Source of the DNA: RGIG3102 sp964369975
GTDB taxonomy: Bacteria; Bacillota; Clostridia; Oscillospirales; Ruminococcaceae
Direction of reading: 5' to 3'
DNA length: 64,000 bases
Assembly (NCBI GenBank): GCA_964369975.1
Contig: CAYJFZ010000004.1
Coordinates: 62,001 to 126,000 of the forward strand
The translations under genes were made by a program, and so were the position numbers. The notes under the pieces are model-generated. The model did not search any database, had not been told where the DNA came from, and saw only the letters and a list, made by a program, of their open reading frames with translations. This document shows positions 24,755 through 32,211 of the stretch, piece after piece; positions within the stretch are counted from its first letter, which is position 1, and every line of letters begins with the position of its first letter.

Positions 24755-25108
24755 TTATTTTCCAAAATATTCGTTTGAGTCTTTTGGAGCCTGCTGTCTT
24801 TCTTTATCATCATACTGCCTTAAACTTTCGCACACTGTTATCTTATAACTTAAAAACAACTTTTCTCTGCCTTGTTTTTGGCTTAATCTGTGGTGCACAT
24901 TGTTTCGCCATTCATTAAGAGCTTCTTCATTTTCCCACACATTGAGTGATAGTAATTTTCCTTCTTCGTTTAGACTTGTAAACCTTTCTGCTTTAATAAA
25001 CCCTTTTGCATCTTCTAAAAGTGGTCTTAGTTGTCCTGCAAGCTCTAAGTATTTTTCTTTGCCTTCTTTTGTTGGTGTCACTTCAAAAAGTACTATTATA
25101 TTCTTCAT
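24755..25108 (-). CDS. Antibiotic biosynthesis monooxygenase (ABM)-domain protein
   Basis: This 117-aa protein has a ferredoxin-like ABM domain (IIVLFEVTPTKEGKEKYLEL and LLSLNVWENEEALNEWR with the conserved W-E pair), followed by a charged tail. Such proteins are small dimeric oxygenases or haem-handling proteins; the substrate is unknown. The start overlaps the adaB stop by four bases (ATGA), so translation is coupled and it belongs to the alkylation-repair operon. Its role in that operon is unclear. Confidence 0.75.
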   Translation of the reverse strand: MKNIIVLFEVTPTKEGKEKYLELAGQLRPLLEDAKGFIKAERFTSLNEEGKLLSLNVWENEEALNEWRNNVHHRLSQKQGREKLFLSYKITVCESLRQYDDKERQQAPKDSNEYFGK

Positions 25109-25563
25109 TTATTCTCACTCTCCATTTTTAATAAGGCTTCTTTCATCAAAAGCCCCCCTGCATAGCCTACAAGCTTTTTATTTGCCCCTATCACCCTATG
25201 GCAAGGCACGATGATGTGTAAGGGATTTTTATTGTTTGCAAGGCCTACTGCTCTACTTGCTTTTTCATTGCCTATTTTTTTTGCTATATCTTTATAAGTG
25301 CAAGTTTCGCCGTATGGGATTTCTAAAAGCGCTTCCCATACTTTTTGTTGAAACTGCGTTCCTTTTAATTCAAAATTAAAAGAAAACTCTTTTCGCTCTC
25401 CTTTAAAATATTCACTAATTTCTAAAAAGACTCTATTGCTAAAGTCTGTTTTTACTCCTAAATCTTCGCAGTCTTCCATTACTTTTTTTAATGAAAACAC
25501 TGTTTCGTTTTCGCTTTTAATTAAAATTTTACCATGAATACTATCATAAATTGCATAATCCAT
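25105..25563 (-). CDS. adaB: Methylated-DNA--protein-cysteine S-methyltransferase
   Basis: This 152-aa suicide enzyme removes methyl groups from O6-methylguanine onto its active cysteine. The signature IVPCHRVIGANKKLVGYAGG holds the acceptor Cys, and QQKVWEALLEIPYGET and ASRAVGLANNKNP are the other family motifs. I chose the ATG at 25563; an alternative in-frame ATG is 12 bases upstream. It starts right after the adaA stop. It is a split, AdaB-type partner of AdaA as in Bacillus, rather than the fused E. coli Ada. Confidence 0.92.
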   Translation of the reverse strand: MDYAIYDSIHGKILIKSENETVFSLKKVMEDCEDLGVKTDFSNRVFLEISEYFKGERKEFSFNFELKGTQFQQKVWEALLEIPYGETCTYKDIAKKIGNEKASRAVGLANNKNPLHIIVPCHRVIGANKKLVGYAGGLLMKEALLKMESENK

Positions 25564-25564
25564 A

Positions 25565-26116
25565 TTATTTCTCATTCTTTCTATATGCTTTTGGGGTGGT
25601 GTTTGTGTTCTCTTTAAAAAATTTATAAAAGGCTGAAATACTACTAAAGCCCACACTCAAAGCTATGTCAATTATTTCTTTGTCGGTTGTCTTAAGTAGG
25701 TTTTTTGCTTGTTGTAAGCGGAGTTTGTCCATATAGGCTTTAGGGGTCATATTATACTCTTTTTTAAACACTTCTACCATCTGTCTTTGCGATAAACCCA
25801 CTTTAAAAATCTCATCATTCAATTTAAGATTTTCTAAAAACATAAGCTCAATGGCCTTTTTTACCTTTACTGCTATTTCTTTATTAGGGCTAAACTCAAA
25901 TAAATCACTTCTGCATCTTTTACACGGGCGAAAACCATCATTTTCAGCTTCTATTTTACTATTAAAAAACACTGTGTTTTCTTCTTTTGGCGTTTTAGAC
26001 TTGCAAGAAGGCCTACAATAAATGCCAGTAGATTTTACCCCATAGAAAAAAACTCCGTCAAAGTTTTCATTGTTTTTTACTACTATATCAAATTTTTCTT
26101 TATTACTTAAATTCAT
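25565..26116 (-). CDS. adaA: Ada-type methylphosphotriester transferase and AraC-type activator
   Basis: AdaA (183 aa) takes methyl groups from DNA phosphotriesters and then activates alkylation-repair genes. The N-terminal zinc domain shows GVKSTGIYCRPSCKSKTP and GFRPCKRCRSD, giving the four zinc cysteines, the first of which is the methyl acceptor. The C-terminal half is an AraC helix-turn-helix (GLSQRQMVEVFKKEYNMTP, then DIALSVGFSSISAFYKFFK). It leads the adaA-adaB-ABM operon, which should be self-induced by DNA alkylation. An extended -10 promoter (TGC then TATAAT, plus-strand 26138-26143) lies upstream. Confidence 0.93.
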   Translation of the reverse strand: MNLSNKEKFDIVVKNNENFDGVFFYGVKSTGIYCRPSCKSKTPKEENTVFFNSKIEAENDGFRPCKRCRSDLFEFSPNKEIAVKVKKAIELMFLENLKLNDEIFKVGLSQRQMVEVFKKEYNMTPKAYMDKLRLQQAKNLLKTTDKEIIDIALSVGFSSISAFYKFFKENTNTTPKAYRKNEK

Positions 26117-26137
26117 TTTTGTTACCTCTTTTTTTAT

Positions 26138-26146
26138 ATTATAGCA
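26138..26146 (-). promoter_or_regulatory. Extended -10 promoter of adaA
   Basis: On the minus strand TGCTATAAT; no good -35, as expected for an activator-dependent promoter. Confidence 0.55.
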
Positions 26147-26248
26147 TATTTTTTATCGTGTTTCTTCCTATTTTTAGATGTTTAATTTTGTTTAAATTTT
26201 GCTTTTTTGAGAAAACTAAACTATATATTTAAAAAAAGTAGGTGTAGT

Positions 26249-27064
26249 ATGAGCTCAAAAAAAACATTTTTATTAACTTTTTTATCTTCTTTAATTGTCA
26301 TTTTTATAGTTTATTCTTTTTTATATTTTTCAATATCTAACGAAGGCTCGCAAGATGTGCAGATAAATCAAGAGGGGATAGCTATTCTAAAGCCGAGCGT
26401 TGATGATTCAAAGGCTGTGTTAATTAATCTTGAAAGCGAAGAGGAGTCGTTTTTCTTTATTTTAAAGCTAAATGCAATACAAAACAAGCTGAGTTTATTA
26501 AGTATTGATAAAAACTTTGTTTTGCCTTCTTTAAATCGCTCTTTGCAAGAAAGCATAACTACAGCCGGAATTATGCAAGCCTCCTTTGATATTTCAAAAG
26601 AGTTTGATTTTACTATTGATTATTACTTGCGCCTTGATTTAGAAACTTTAGCTGTTCTTTTAGAGGGCTTTGATGAAATATCCTTAGATAGCTTTTCAAG
26701 CACTCTACCAGAAGAAATAAAAGTTTTACTCCTTACTTCCATTGAAAAAATAGATACAACTTCTTTAGTTACAATATTAGAAAAAAGCGATGAGTTTTTA
26801 GCAACAAATACCGGTCTTGGCTTTTTAAATGAACTGATTTTTATAATAGTTAAGGATAATTTAACTAATCAAAACTCAGAGTTTAAAGAGGTGTTTAAAG
26901 ATACTTTTTCTTATGTGCAAACAAATATAAACTCAGAAGATTTAGATAAATTAGAAAGGATAATTGCCTTATTAAATAAAGAAACTTGCGTATTTAAAAG
27001 AGATGTTATTTTTAAAAGCGATGGTGAATATTTACTAAAAGTAAATGAGATGCTACTGCAATAA
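26249..27064 (+). CDS. Membrane-anchored protein resembling a degenerate LCP (LytR-CpsA-Psr) domain
   Basis: This 271-aa protein has one N-terminal membrane helix (TFLLTFLSSLIVIFIVYSFL) and an extracytoplasmic domain. The layout ILKLNAIQNKLSLLSIDKNF, then TAGIMQASFDISKEF, then DYYLRLDLETLAVLLEG follows the LCP family, which attaches wall polymers to peptidoglycan. In active LCP enzymes the segment after LLSI reads PRD, with arginines that bind polyprenyl pyrophosphate; here it is DKN, and the later arginines are not evident. It is probably a non-catalytic or regulatory relative. The start at 26249 follows GTAGGTG. It is single, with a strong terminator. Confidence 0.55.
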   Translation: MSSKKTFLLTFLSSLIVIFIVYSFLYFSISNEGSQDVQINQEGIAILKPSVDDSKAVLINLESEEESFFFILKLNAIQNKLSLLSIDKNFVLPSLNRSLQESITTAGIMQASFDISKEFDFTIDYYLRLDLETLAVLLEGFDEISLDSFSSTLPEEIKVLLLTSIEKIDTTSLVTILEKSDEFLATNTGLGFLNELIFIIVKDNLTNQNSEFKEVFKDTFSYVQTNINSEDLDKLERIIALLNKETCVFKRDVIFKSDGEYLLKVNEMLLQ

Positions 27065-27098
27065 AAAGGGCGCGGGGTATATACGATTAAGAATAAAT

Positions 27099-27135
27099 AA
27101 ACTGCCACTATTTTTAATAGTGGCAGTTTGTTTTT
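27099..27135 (+). terminator. Terminator of the LCP-like gene
   Basis: AAACTGCCACTATT (27099-27112) pairs perfectly with AATAGTGGCAGTTT (27116-27129), then T-rich. Confidence 0.85.
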
Positions 27136-27171
27136 ATTTATATTATGCTCATAATCCCCCGTTGGGAGATT

Positions 27172-27276
27172 AGTGAAAAGTGAAGAATGAATAGTGAATA
27201 GTTATGGTAGAAAATCTTTGATTTTCTAATTTAATTGTCGCTTTACGACACATTAACTTTTCATTTTTCACTATTA
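27172..27276. repeat. Three-hairpin repeat at the left end of the cassette
   Basis: Outer arms 27172-27184 and 27253-27275 are inverted copies of an AGTGAAAA-type sequence. Inside are two perfect hairpins: AGAAAATC/GATTTTCT (27209-27227) and TGTCG/CGACA (27236-27250). The whole can fold as a three-way junction. It abuts the four-helix-bundle gene. Confidence 0.7.
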
Positions 27277-27281
27277 ACGGT

Positions 27282-27623
27282 CTACTTTTTCGCTGTATTT
27301 AAAGTCGATATTAACATTCGTTTTAAACTATTGCATTTTTCTTTTAAAACCCAAAAGTCAGATGGTAAATAATCAGTTTTTTCAAGAACAATAAGCCAAT
27401 ACTCTGTTTCAGATGTTTCTTTTAATGCAATTTGCATTTTAGATATAAAATCAGGTTTACTCACTGCAAAATTTGCTTCATGAATATTTGCACCAATGCT
27501 TGTACCACTTCTTAAAATTTGCTTAGACAGTACAAATTCTTTCTTTTCACTTGACAACCATTTATAGTAATTGACAATATCAATAGAAAATGCAATTGAC
27601 TGCTCTGATAATGGACTACTCAT
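27282..27623 (-). CDS. Four-helix-bundle protein (S23/Avd-like family)
   Basis: This 113-aa protein belongs to the four-helix-bundle family first seen as 23S rRNA intervening-sequence proteins and related to Avd of diversity-generating retroelements. The family signature is QILRSGTSIGANIHEANFAVSKPDFISKM in the middle of the protein (about residues 37-65), followed by KETSETEYWL. No reverse transcriptase or variable repeat is nearby, so it is a stand-alone copy with unknown function; the family is thought to bind nucleic acid. The start at 27623 has AGGTGA upstream and overlaps the preceding membrane-protein stop. Confidence 0.88.
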   Translation of the reverse strand: MSSPLSEQSIAFSIDIVNYYKWLSSEKKEFVLSKQILRSGTSIGANIHEANFAVSKPDFISKMQIALKETSETEYWLIVLEKTDYLPSDFWVLKEKCNSLKRMLISTLNTAKK

Positions 27624-27804
27624 CGCTATCACCTATTTTTGGTTTAATAAAACACCATACTAACCCACCAACTGCTATCAATAGAAAAATATGTTTCCAT
27701 GATAAATTTAAATCAAAAATATACCTATAATTCAATAACTCAAAAATTATTGTTGTAGCCAAACTAAATAAAATTATTGCTATACCCTGCAACTGCCTAT
27801 TCAT
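27616..27804 (-). CDS. Small membrane protein, 62 aa
   Basis: This short protein has two membrane segments, LQGIAIILFSLATTIIFELL and HIFLLIAVGGLVWCFI, joined by a polar hairpin (NYRYIFDLNLSW), with a charged C-terminal tail. I chose the ATG at 27804 in front of NRQLQG, with GAGGG upstream. Its 3' end overlaps the four-helix-bundle gene by eight bases, so the pair is translationally coupled, and both lie inside the inverted repeats. Function unknown; the pairing suggests they act or travel together. Confidence 0.65.
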   Translation of the reverse strand: MNRQLQGIAIILFSLATTIIFELLNYRYIFDLNLSWKHIFLLIAVGGLVWCFIKPKIGDSDE

Positions 27805-27879
27805 TATCGCACCCTCACTTTTCATTATTCATTCTTCATTTTTCACTATTTTACGCTATGCGTGAAATATAAACAACCC

Positions 27880-29019
27880 TTATTCTATATCTTCTTTTTC
27901 TTTGTCTTGTTCATTTTCTAAAACAAGCTCTTTTTTATTATTTTTAATAAATTCTTTTAATAAAGAATAAAATACAGCACATAAAGGAACAAAGGTTATC
28001 ATTCCCACAACTCCGCCAAAGCCTGCACCTAAAACAACAGATAAAAATACTAATATCGGCGGTATTCCTATTCTACTTCCTACTACATAAGGGTAGATTA
28101 AGTTGCCTTCTATTTGCTGAATTATTGTAAAAATCACTATGAAAGCTATGGCTTGATAAATGTTTACAGTAGCTAAGAAGAATACACCTATAACACAGCC
28201 AACTATTGCCCCGAAAATAGGCACTAAAGAAGTAACGCTTAATATCGTACTTATTAGCATTGCATACTCAAAGTTTAACACAGTTAATACCACTACAAAT
28301 ATACCGCCTAAAATAACAGCCTCGCTAACTTGGCCTATGATGAAATCTTGAAAAGATTTGTTTGTTAAAGTAGCTACTTTATAAACACTGTCTGCCTTTT
28401 CTTTTTTTAATACAATGTAAATAAAATCTTTTATAATGTTATACACCTTTTCTTTTGAAAATATAAGATAGGCTGAGAATATAAAAGCTACAACAGCATT
28501 TACTACACTTGTAACTATTGAAGATACAAAGGCAGTCATACCCGAAATTAAAGACAGGGTAAAGGTTTGCACCATCTGCGTTACTTCTGAAAGAATGCTT
28601 GTAACATCTAAGTTAAAAAAGTTTGTAAGCATAGGGATGATTTCATTTAATTCATTTATTATTAAAGGTAAGTCCGCATAAATTTCTTCAAGGCTTTTTG
28701 CTATTTGAGATAAAGAGTTTATCGCCTGTGGCACCACTATAAGTATTAATAAATTAAAAAATATTATAAATAAAATAATCACTAAGCTCCAGGCTAAAAA
28801 CCTATTGCTTTTCTTAAAATGCTTTAAAAATAGCTTTTCAAAAAAGCTCATCGGGATTATTAAAACAAAGGCAAGTATGCCTCCGTATATAAGCGGTTTT
28901 AATACTGAAAAAACAAAACTTACGCTTTTAAAAACTAATTCTAAATTGTTTACACAAAAATAAAAAGTAATTCCAAAAAAGACTAAGAAGTATAAACTTT
29001 TAATAGTATCTTTGTTCAT
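27880..29019 (-). CDS. AI-2E family transporter
   Basis: This 379-aa polytopic membrane protein belongs to the AI-2E exporter/PerM family. Members export autoinducer-2, sodium or other small solutes, and the substrate cannot be read from sequence. It has about eight membrane segments in the family layout: two at the N-terminus, a long amphipathic stretch, then the conserved block FIFSAYLIFSKEKVY, QIEGNLIYPYVVGSRIGIPP with the family LxP-type loop, and FGGVVGMITFVPL. The C-terminal tail is acidic. GGAGAAA precedes the start. The terminator after khpB separates it from the origin operon. Confidence 0.88.
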   Translation of the reverse strand: MNKDTIKSLYFLVFFGITFYFCVNNLELVFKSVSFVFSVLKPLIYGGILAFVLIIPMSFFEKLFLKHFKKSNRFLAWSLVIILFIIFFNLLILIVVPQAINSLSQIAKSLEEIYADLPLIINELNEIIPMLTNFFNLDVTSILSEVTQMVQTFTLSLISGMTAFVSSIVTSVVNAVVAFIFSAYLIFSKEKVYNIIKDFIYIVLKKEKADSVYKVATLTNKSFQDFIIGQVSEAVILGGIFVVVLTVLNFEYAMLISTILSVTSLVPIFGAIVGCVIGVFFLATVNIYQAIAFIVIFTIIQQIEGNLIYPYVVGSRIGIPPILVFLSVVLGAGFGGVVGMITFVPLCAVFYSLLKEFIKNNKKELVLENEQDKEKEDIE

Positions 29020-29135
29020 TTTTTTCTCCTTTTAATTTTAAAATTCACTTTGCTTTAGCTTATTATACCACCTATTTGTTAACTTATAGTGAATATTTTA
29101 ATTATTATATCACAAAATCATTTTTTTACAATAAA

Positions 29136-29160
29136 AAATACTTGCAAAATGCAAGTATTT
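29136..29160 (-). terminator. Terminator of the rpmH-to-khpB operon
   Basis: AAATACTTGCA (29136-29146) and TGCAAGTATTT (29150-29160) pair perfectly. On the minus strand TTTTTTATTG follows. Confidence 0.8.
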
Positions 29161-29166
29161 CTTTTT

Positions 29167-30102
29167 TTATAATTCTATTTTCCCATATAAAGAAGTAGAA
29201 GAATCATCAATCTTTTTTTCTTTTGGCTCTTTAGGTTTACTATCAGGCTTTTGATAATTATTACTTCTTTTATTATTTTGGAATTTATTATTTTGATTAT
29301 ATCTTGGCTTTCTGTTTGGCATATCAAGTGGGAAAACTCTCACTCTCCTTGCTTCACCCTCGCCTCTACTTTCGCTTTTAACGCCTTCGATTTCGCTTAT
29401 AACTGAGTGAATTATTCTTCTATCATAGGCACTCATAGCCTCAAAAGTGAATACTTTTTTAGATTTTAGTGCTTTTTGAGCTGCCTTGTTTGCTTGCAGT
29501 ATTAAAGCATCTTTTCTTTTTTGGCGATAGTTTGAAATATCAACAGATATTTTCACTTCATCATCGCAAAATCTATTTGCAGCAAGGGAAGTAAGGTATG
29601 AAAGAGCTTGCATAGTTTCGCCTTTTCTGCCTATTAAAGAGCCAGAATTTTCACTATCTATTTCAATAACAAAGCCTTGTTCGCTTTCTGCAGTAGTTAG
29701 TGTGTATTCTGATTTGAAAAATTCGCCTATTATGCTTTTTAAGAAATTAACAGCATAGTTTAATTTTTCATTATCACCTGCATTTACAAAAACTTTTTCT
29801 TCTTGGGGCTTTGTTTCTTGTTTTGCTTGTGGTTTTTCTTCTTTTTTTACTTCCTTATTTGGCTGTTGTTTTTCTTCTTTTGGCTCTTGTGTTTTTTCTT
29901 CCTGTTTTGAAAAAATTGATTTTACATCTATTTCATCTACTATCTGGCTTACTTTAACTTTAGCCGGCTTTTTAAAGAATAATTTTTTTTGAGGGTATTC
30001 TAATACTTCACAAGTAACATCTTCTCTTGATAAAGACATTTCTTTTAAAGCAAGTTCAATAGCCTCATCAACAGTTTGCGCTGTTTTTATTACTTCTTTC
30101 AT
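29167..30102 (-). CDS. khpB: RNA-binding protein KhpB (Jag)
   Basis: KhpB/Jag (311 aa) binds RNA and, with KhpA, affects cell division and elongation. Domains in order: Jag-N (residues 1-52, TAQTVDEAIELALKEM and KKLFFKKPAKVKV), a long Lys/Glu/Gln linker (about 70-110), a type II KH domain with the loop GSLIGRKGETMQAL, and an R3H domain (SAYDRRIIHSVI, then SRGEGEARRVRVFP). A basic, Asn-rich tail follows. It is the last gene of rpmH-rnpA-yidD-yidC-khpB, two bases after yidC, the standard order on this side of a firmicute origin. mnmE, which usually follows, is missing here. Confidence 0.95.
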   Translation of the reverse strand: MKEVIKTAQTVDEAIELALKEMSLSREDVTCEVLEYPQKKLFFKKPAKVKVSQIVDEIDVKSIFSKQEEKTQEPKEEKQQPNKEVKKEEKPQAKQETKPQEEKVFVNAGDNEKLNYAVNFLKSIIGEFFKSEYTLTTAESEQGFVIEIDSENSGSLIGRKGETMQALSYLTSLAANRFCDDEVKISVDISNYRQKRKDALILQANKAAQKALKSKKVFTFEAMSAYDRRIIHSVISEIEGVKSESRGEGEARRVRVFPLDMPNRKPRYNQNNKFQNNKRSNNYQKPDSKPKEPKEKKIDDSSTSLYGKIEL

Positions 30103-30104
30103 AT

Positions 30105-31115
30105 TTATTCACCATACTTTTCTTTGTCTAAAGCTCTTGCTCTTGCTAATCTTTTTGCAGCTTCATCTTGCTCTTGTGGTGAAAGATTATCATCATCTTC
30201 TTTTCTTTGTTTTTCTTTTGCTGCTGCTGATTTTTTAGGAGCATTTTTTCTTTGATTTCTTAATTCTTCTTTTTTAAGGTCTATTTCTTGTTGAATTTTT
30301 GCTTTTTCTTTATCGAAGTCAATAAATAGTCTTAAAAGAAGTTCTTGTACTATACCAAAGAAACTTGAGAATATCCAGTATAAAGATACACCAACAGGCA
30401 TGCTAAATGAAAAGTATAAAAACATTGATGCTGATATAAGTGGAGTCATTAGCAATGCACCTTGTAATTTTTGCCCGTTTAATTTCATCATTATAACTTG
30501 GTTTAATAACATTAAGCCAACTGATAATACAGGGATAATTAAAAGAATGTCAAATGCTAATTGAGGAATAGCAGTTAAGTCAAGGCCCATAAATGTTAAG
30601 TTAAAGTTTTGGATGTTTTGAATTGTTTGAGCATCTAAAACTGTAGTAAAGGCTTCAGGGCTTTTTTGAATAGCTGCTATATAGCTTGACTCAGCTGAAT
30701 ATCTTGAAATTTCTACTATTTTTTCAGCAATAGGCGCTAAAGTTTCAATAGTAGCTTCTTTTACGCCCATGATGTGTTTTAATGGGTTATAGATAACATC
30801 TATAAGACCTATTAAAATAGGCATTTGAATTAATAAAGGCAGACAGCCTGCTGTTAGTGAAAAACCGTGTTCTGTTTGTAGTTTTTGGATTTCTTCCGCC
30901 CTTTTTTGTGAATCTTGAGCATATTTTTTATTTATGTCGTTTATCATTGGTTGGAAGACATTTTGCTTTATTTGTGATTTCTTTTGTCTGATTGTTAAAG
31001 GCAGTAATATTACCTTTGTGAATAAAGTGAATAGGATAAGGCTTACACCGTAGTTACCAACGAACTCGTATATAAACTTCATCACCCACCCCAATGGGAC
31101 TGATATTATGTCCAT
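30105..31115 (-). CDS. yidC: Membrane protein insertase YidC/Oxa1
   Basis: YidC (336 aa) inserts and folds membrane proteins, alone or with SecYEG. It has five hydrophobic segments and the family landmarks TLFTKVILLPLTIRQKKS, GCLPLLIQMPILIGL, and VSLYWIFSSFFGIVQ. The cytoplasmic loop is Lys-rich, and the C-terminal tail is long and charged. Unlike Bacillus SpoIIIJ and YqjG it lacks a clear lipobox; the N-terminus begins directly with a membrane segment, as in other clostridial copies. It is in the rpmH operon. Confidence 0.95.
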   Translation of the reverse strand: MDIISVPLGWVMKFIYEFVGNYGVSLILFTLFTKVILLPLTIRQKKSQIKQNVFQPMINDINKKYAQDSQKRAEEIQKLQTEHGFSLTAGCLPLLIQMPILIGLIDVIYNPLKHIMGVKEATIETLAPIAEKIVEISRYSAESSYIAAIQKSPEAFTTVLDAQTIQNIQNFNLTFMGLDLTAIPQLAFDILLIIPVLSVGLMLLNQVIMMKLNGQKLQGALLMTPLISASMFLYFSFSMPVGVSLYWIFSSFFGIVQELLLRLFIDFDKEKAKIQQEIDLKKEELRNQRKNAPKKSAAAKEKQRKEDDDNLSPQEQDEAAKRLARARALDKEKYGE

Positions 31116-31136
31116 TTCTTCCTCCTTGCAAAATAG

Positions 31137-31364
31137 CTATTTTCGTTTTTTATCGGGTACAGGGTCGTACCCTCCTTTTGAATAGGGATTACATCTTAAA
31201 ATTCTTACTACCGCTAAACACAACCCAGCAATAACTCCTCTTTTTTCAATAGCTATCATAGCGTATTCACTGCAAGAGGGATAGTATCTGCAATTATCTC
31301 CTAATAAAGGGGAGATGAATTTTTTGTATAGTTTTATGGGGAATATGAATATTTTTTTAATCAT
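31137..31364 (-). CDS. yidD: Membrane protein insertion efficiency factor YidD
   Basis: YidD (75 aa) helps YidC insert membrane proteins. The family signature is complete: an amphipathic N-terminus (FPIKLYKKFISPLLG), CRYYPSCSEYA with its cysteines, and RCNPYSKGGYDPVPD. It overlaps rnpA by eight bases, and yidC starts 21 bases later, so all are one transcript. Confidence 0.95.
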   Translation of the reverse strand: MIKKIFIFPIKLYKKFISPLLGDNCRYYPSCSEYAMIAIEKRGVIAGLCLAVVRILRCNPYSKGGYDPVPDKKRK

Positions 31365-31695
31365 CTAAGAGTACCCCTGCTTGTTTTAAGAGCTTTTGCA
31401 TTTCTTTTTTAACTTTGTTCATATCAGAATAAGGCGTTTTGCTTCTTGCTACTAAAATAATATCAAGATTTAAATTTTTATCTACATCTAAAAGTCTAAA
31501 ACTTTCTTTTAAAAGTCTTCTTGCTCTATTTCTTTTTACAGCATTGCCCACCTTTTTTGAGGTTGTAATACCCAGTCTTAAAAAAGGGTATCTGCTTTTA
31601 ATAACATATACAACAAGCAAACTACTCACATAGCTTTTTCCTTTTTTATAAGCTTTATTAAATTCTCTATTTTTATTAATTGCTTTAAGCTTCAT
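31357..31695 (-). CDS. rnpA: Ribonuclease P protein component
   Basis: RnpA (112 aa) is the protein subunit of RNase P, which cuts 5' leaders from tRNA precursors. It begins with INKNREFNKAYKKGKSY and has the RNA-binding RNR motif in KKVGNAVKRNRARRLLKES. I chose the ATG at 31695 because AAAAGGA lies upstream and the length then matches the family; a longer frame adds 14 residues with no site. It lies between rpmH and yidD. Confidence 0.95.
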   Translation of the reverse strand: MKLKAINKNREFNKAYKKGKSYVSSLLVVYVIKSRYPFLRLGITTSKKVGNAVKRNRARRLLKESFRLLDVDKNLNLDIILVARSKTPYSDMNKVKKEMQKLLKQAGVLLDD

Positions 31696-31803
31696 TTTAT
31701 AAATCCTTTTAAAAGTAAAAAAAGCCTTTTTTAGCATATAGAAATAAGACCACTAACCCAAGTGGCCCTTCATATATCAAAACGCTTATTTAAAAAAACA
31801 AAA

Positions 31804-31938
31804 TTAAACAGAAACTTTCGCTCTTCCTTTAGATCTTCTTCTCGCGATAACTTTTCTGCCATTTTTTGTTGCCATTCTTCCTAAGAAGCCATGAACTCTT
31901 TTTCTTGTTCTCTTTTTTGGTTGATAAGTTCTTTTCAT
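31804..31938 (-). CDS. rpmH: 50S ribosomal protein L34
   Basis: L34 (44 aa) is a very basic large-subunit protein. The translation opens MKRTYQPKKRTRKRVHGFLG and ends RRRSKGRAKVSV, the normal length and sequence. AGGAGGAATT stands ahead of the start. It is the first gene of the leftward origin operon, behind a strong promoter, and is separated from rnpA by about 108 bases that hold only a weak hairpin (31750-31766). Confidence 0.98.
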   Translation of the reverse strand: MKRTYQPKKRTRKRVHGFLGRMATKNGRKVIARRRSKGRAKVSV

Positions 31939-32026
31939 TAATAATTCCTCCTTTATTTTTTTATATATGCAAACGAAAATTTCGTTGCCAACTTTTTAAA
32001 GCAAAGAGTATTCCTTGCGATATATA

Positions 32027-32056
32027 AGTATATACTATTTAGATAAAATTTGTCAA
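32027..32056 (-). promoter_or_regulatory. Promoter of the rpmH operon
   Basis: On the minus strand TTGACA (32051-32056), 18 bases, TATACT (32027-32032). It is divergent from the dnaA promoter. Confidence 0.8.
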
Positions 32057-32108
32057 GACCTTTAAAAAAATTAACATTTTATTTTATAAATCCTCTAAGA
32101 GATAAATG

Positions 32109-32137
32109 TTGAATTATTATATAAAATATGCTATAAT
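32109..32137 (+). promoter_or_regulatory. Promoter of dnaA
   Basis: TTGAAT (32109-32114), 17 bases, TATAAT (32132-32137) with extended -10 TGC. I see no exact TTTTCAACA word in this upstream region. Confidence 0.8.
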
Positions 32138-32211
32138 TAATTGATTATAAATAAGTATTATATATAATTATAATATAGTGCTTAATAAAATTAGATTGAT
32201 TGGAGAAATAA

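Larger units (their letters stand above)
27172..27847. mobile_element. Putative inverted-repeat-flanked cassette with four-helix-bundle gene
   Basis: A 30-bp left end (27172-27201, starting AGTGAAAAGTGAAGAATGAA) is repeated inverted at the right end (27818-27847), matching at 27 of 30 positions. Between them lie two leftward genes, a small membrane protein and a four-helix-bundle protein, and no transposase. A third inverted copy of the arm lies at 27253-27275. I infer a non-autonomous mobile cassette moved by an enzyme from elsewhere. I could not define a target-site duplication. Confidence 0.6.

Noticed and set aside
27282..27804. Diversity-generating retroelement
   Set aside because: The Avd-like protein is present, but no reverse transcriptase, template repeat or variable repeat is seen.
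31750..31766. Terminator between rpmH and rnpA
   Set aside because: The stem CCACT/AGTGG is short and no T run follows on the minus strand; at most an attenuator or processing site.
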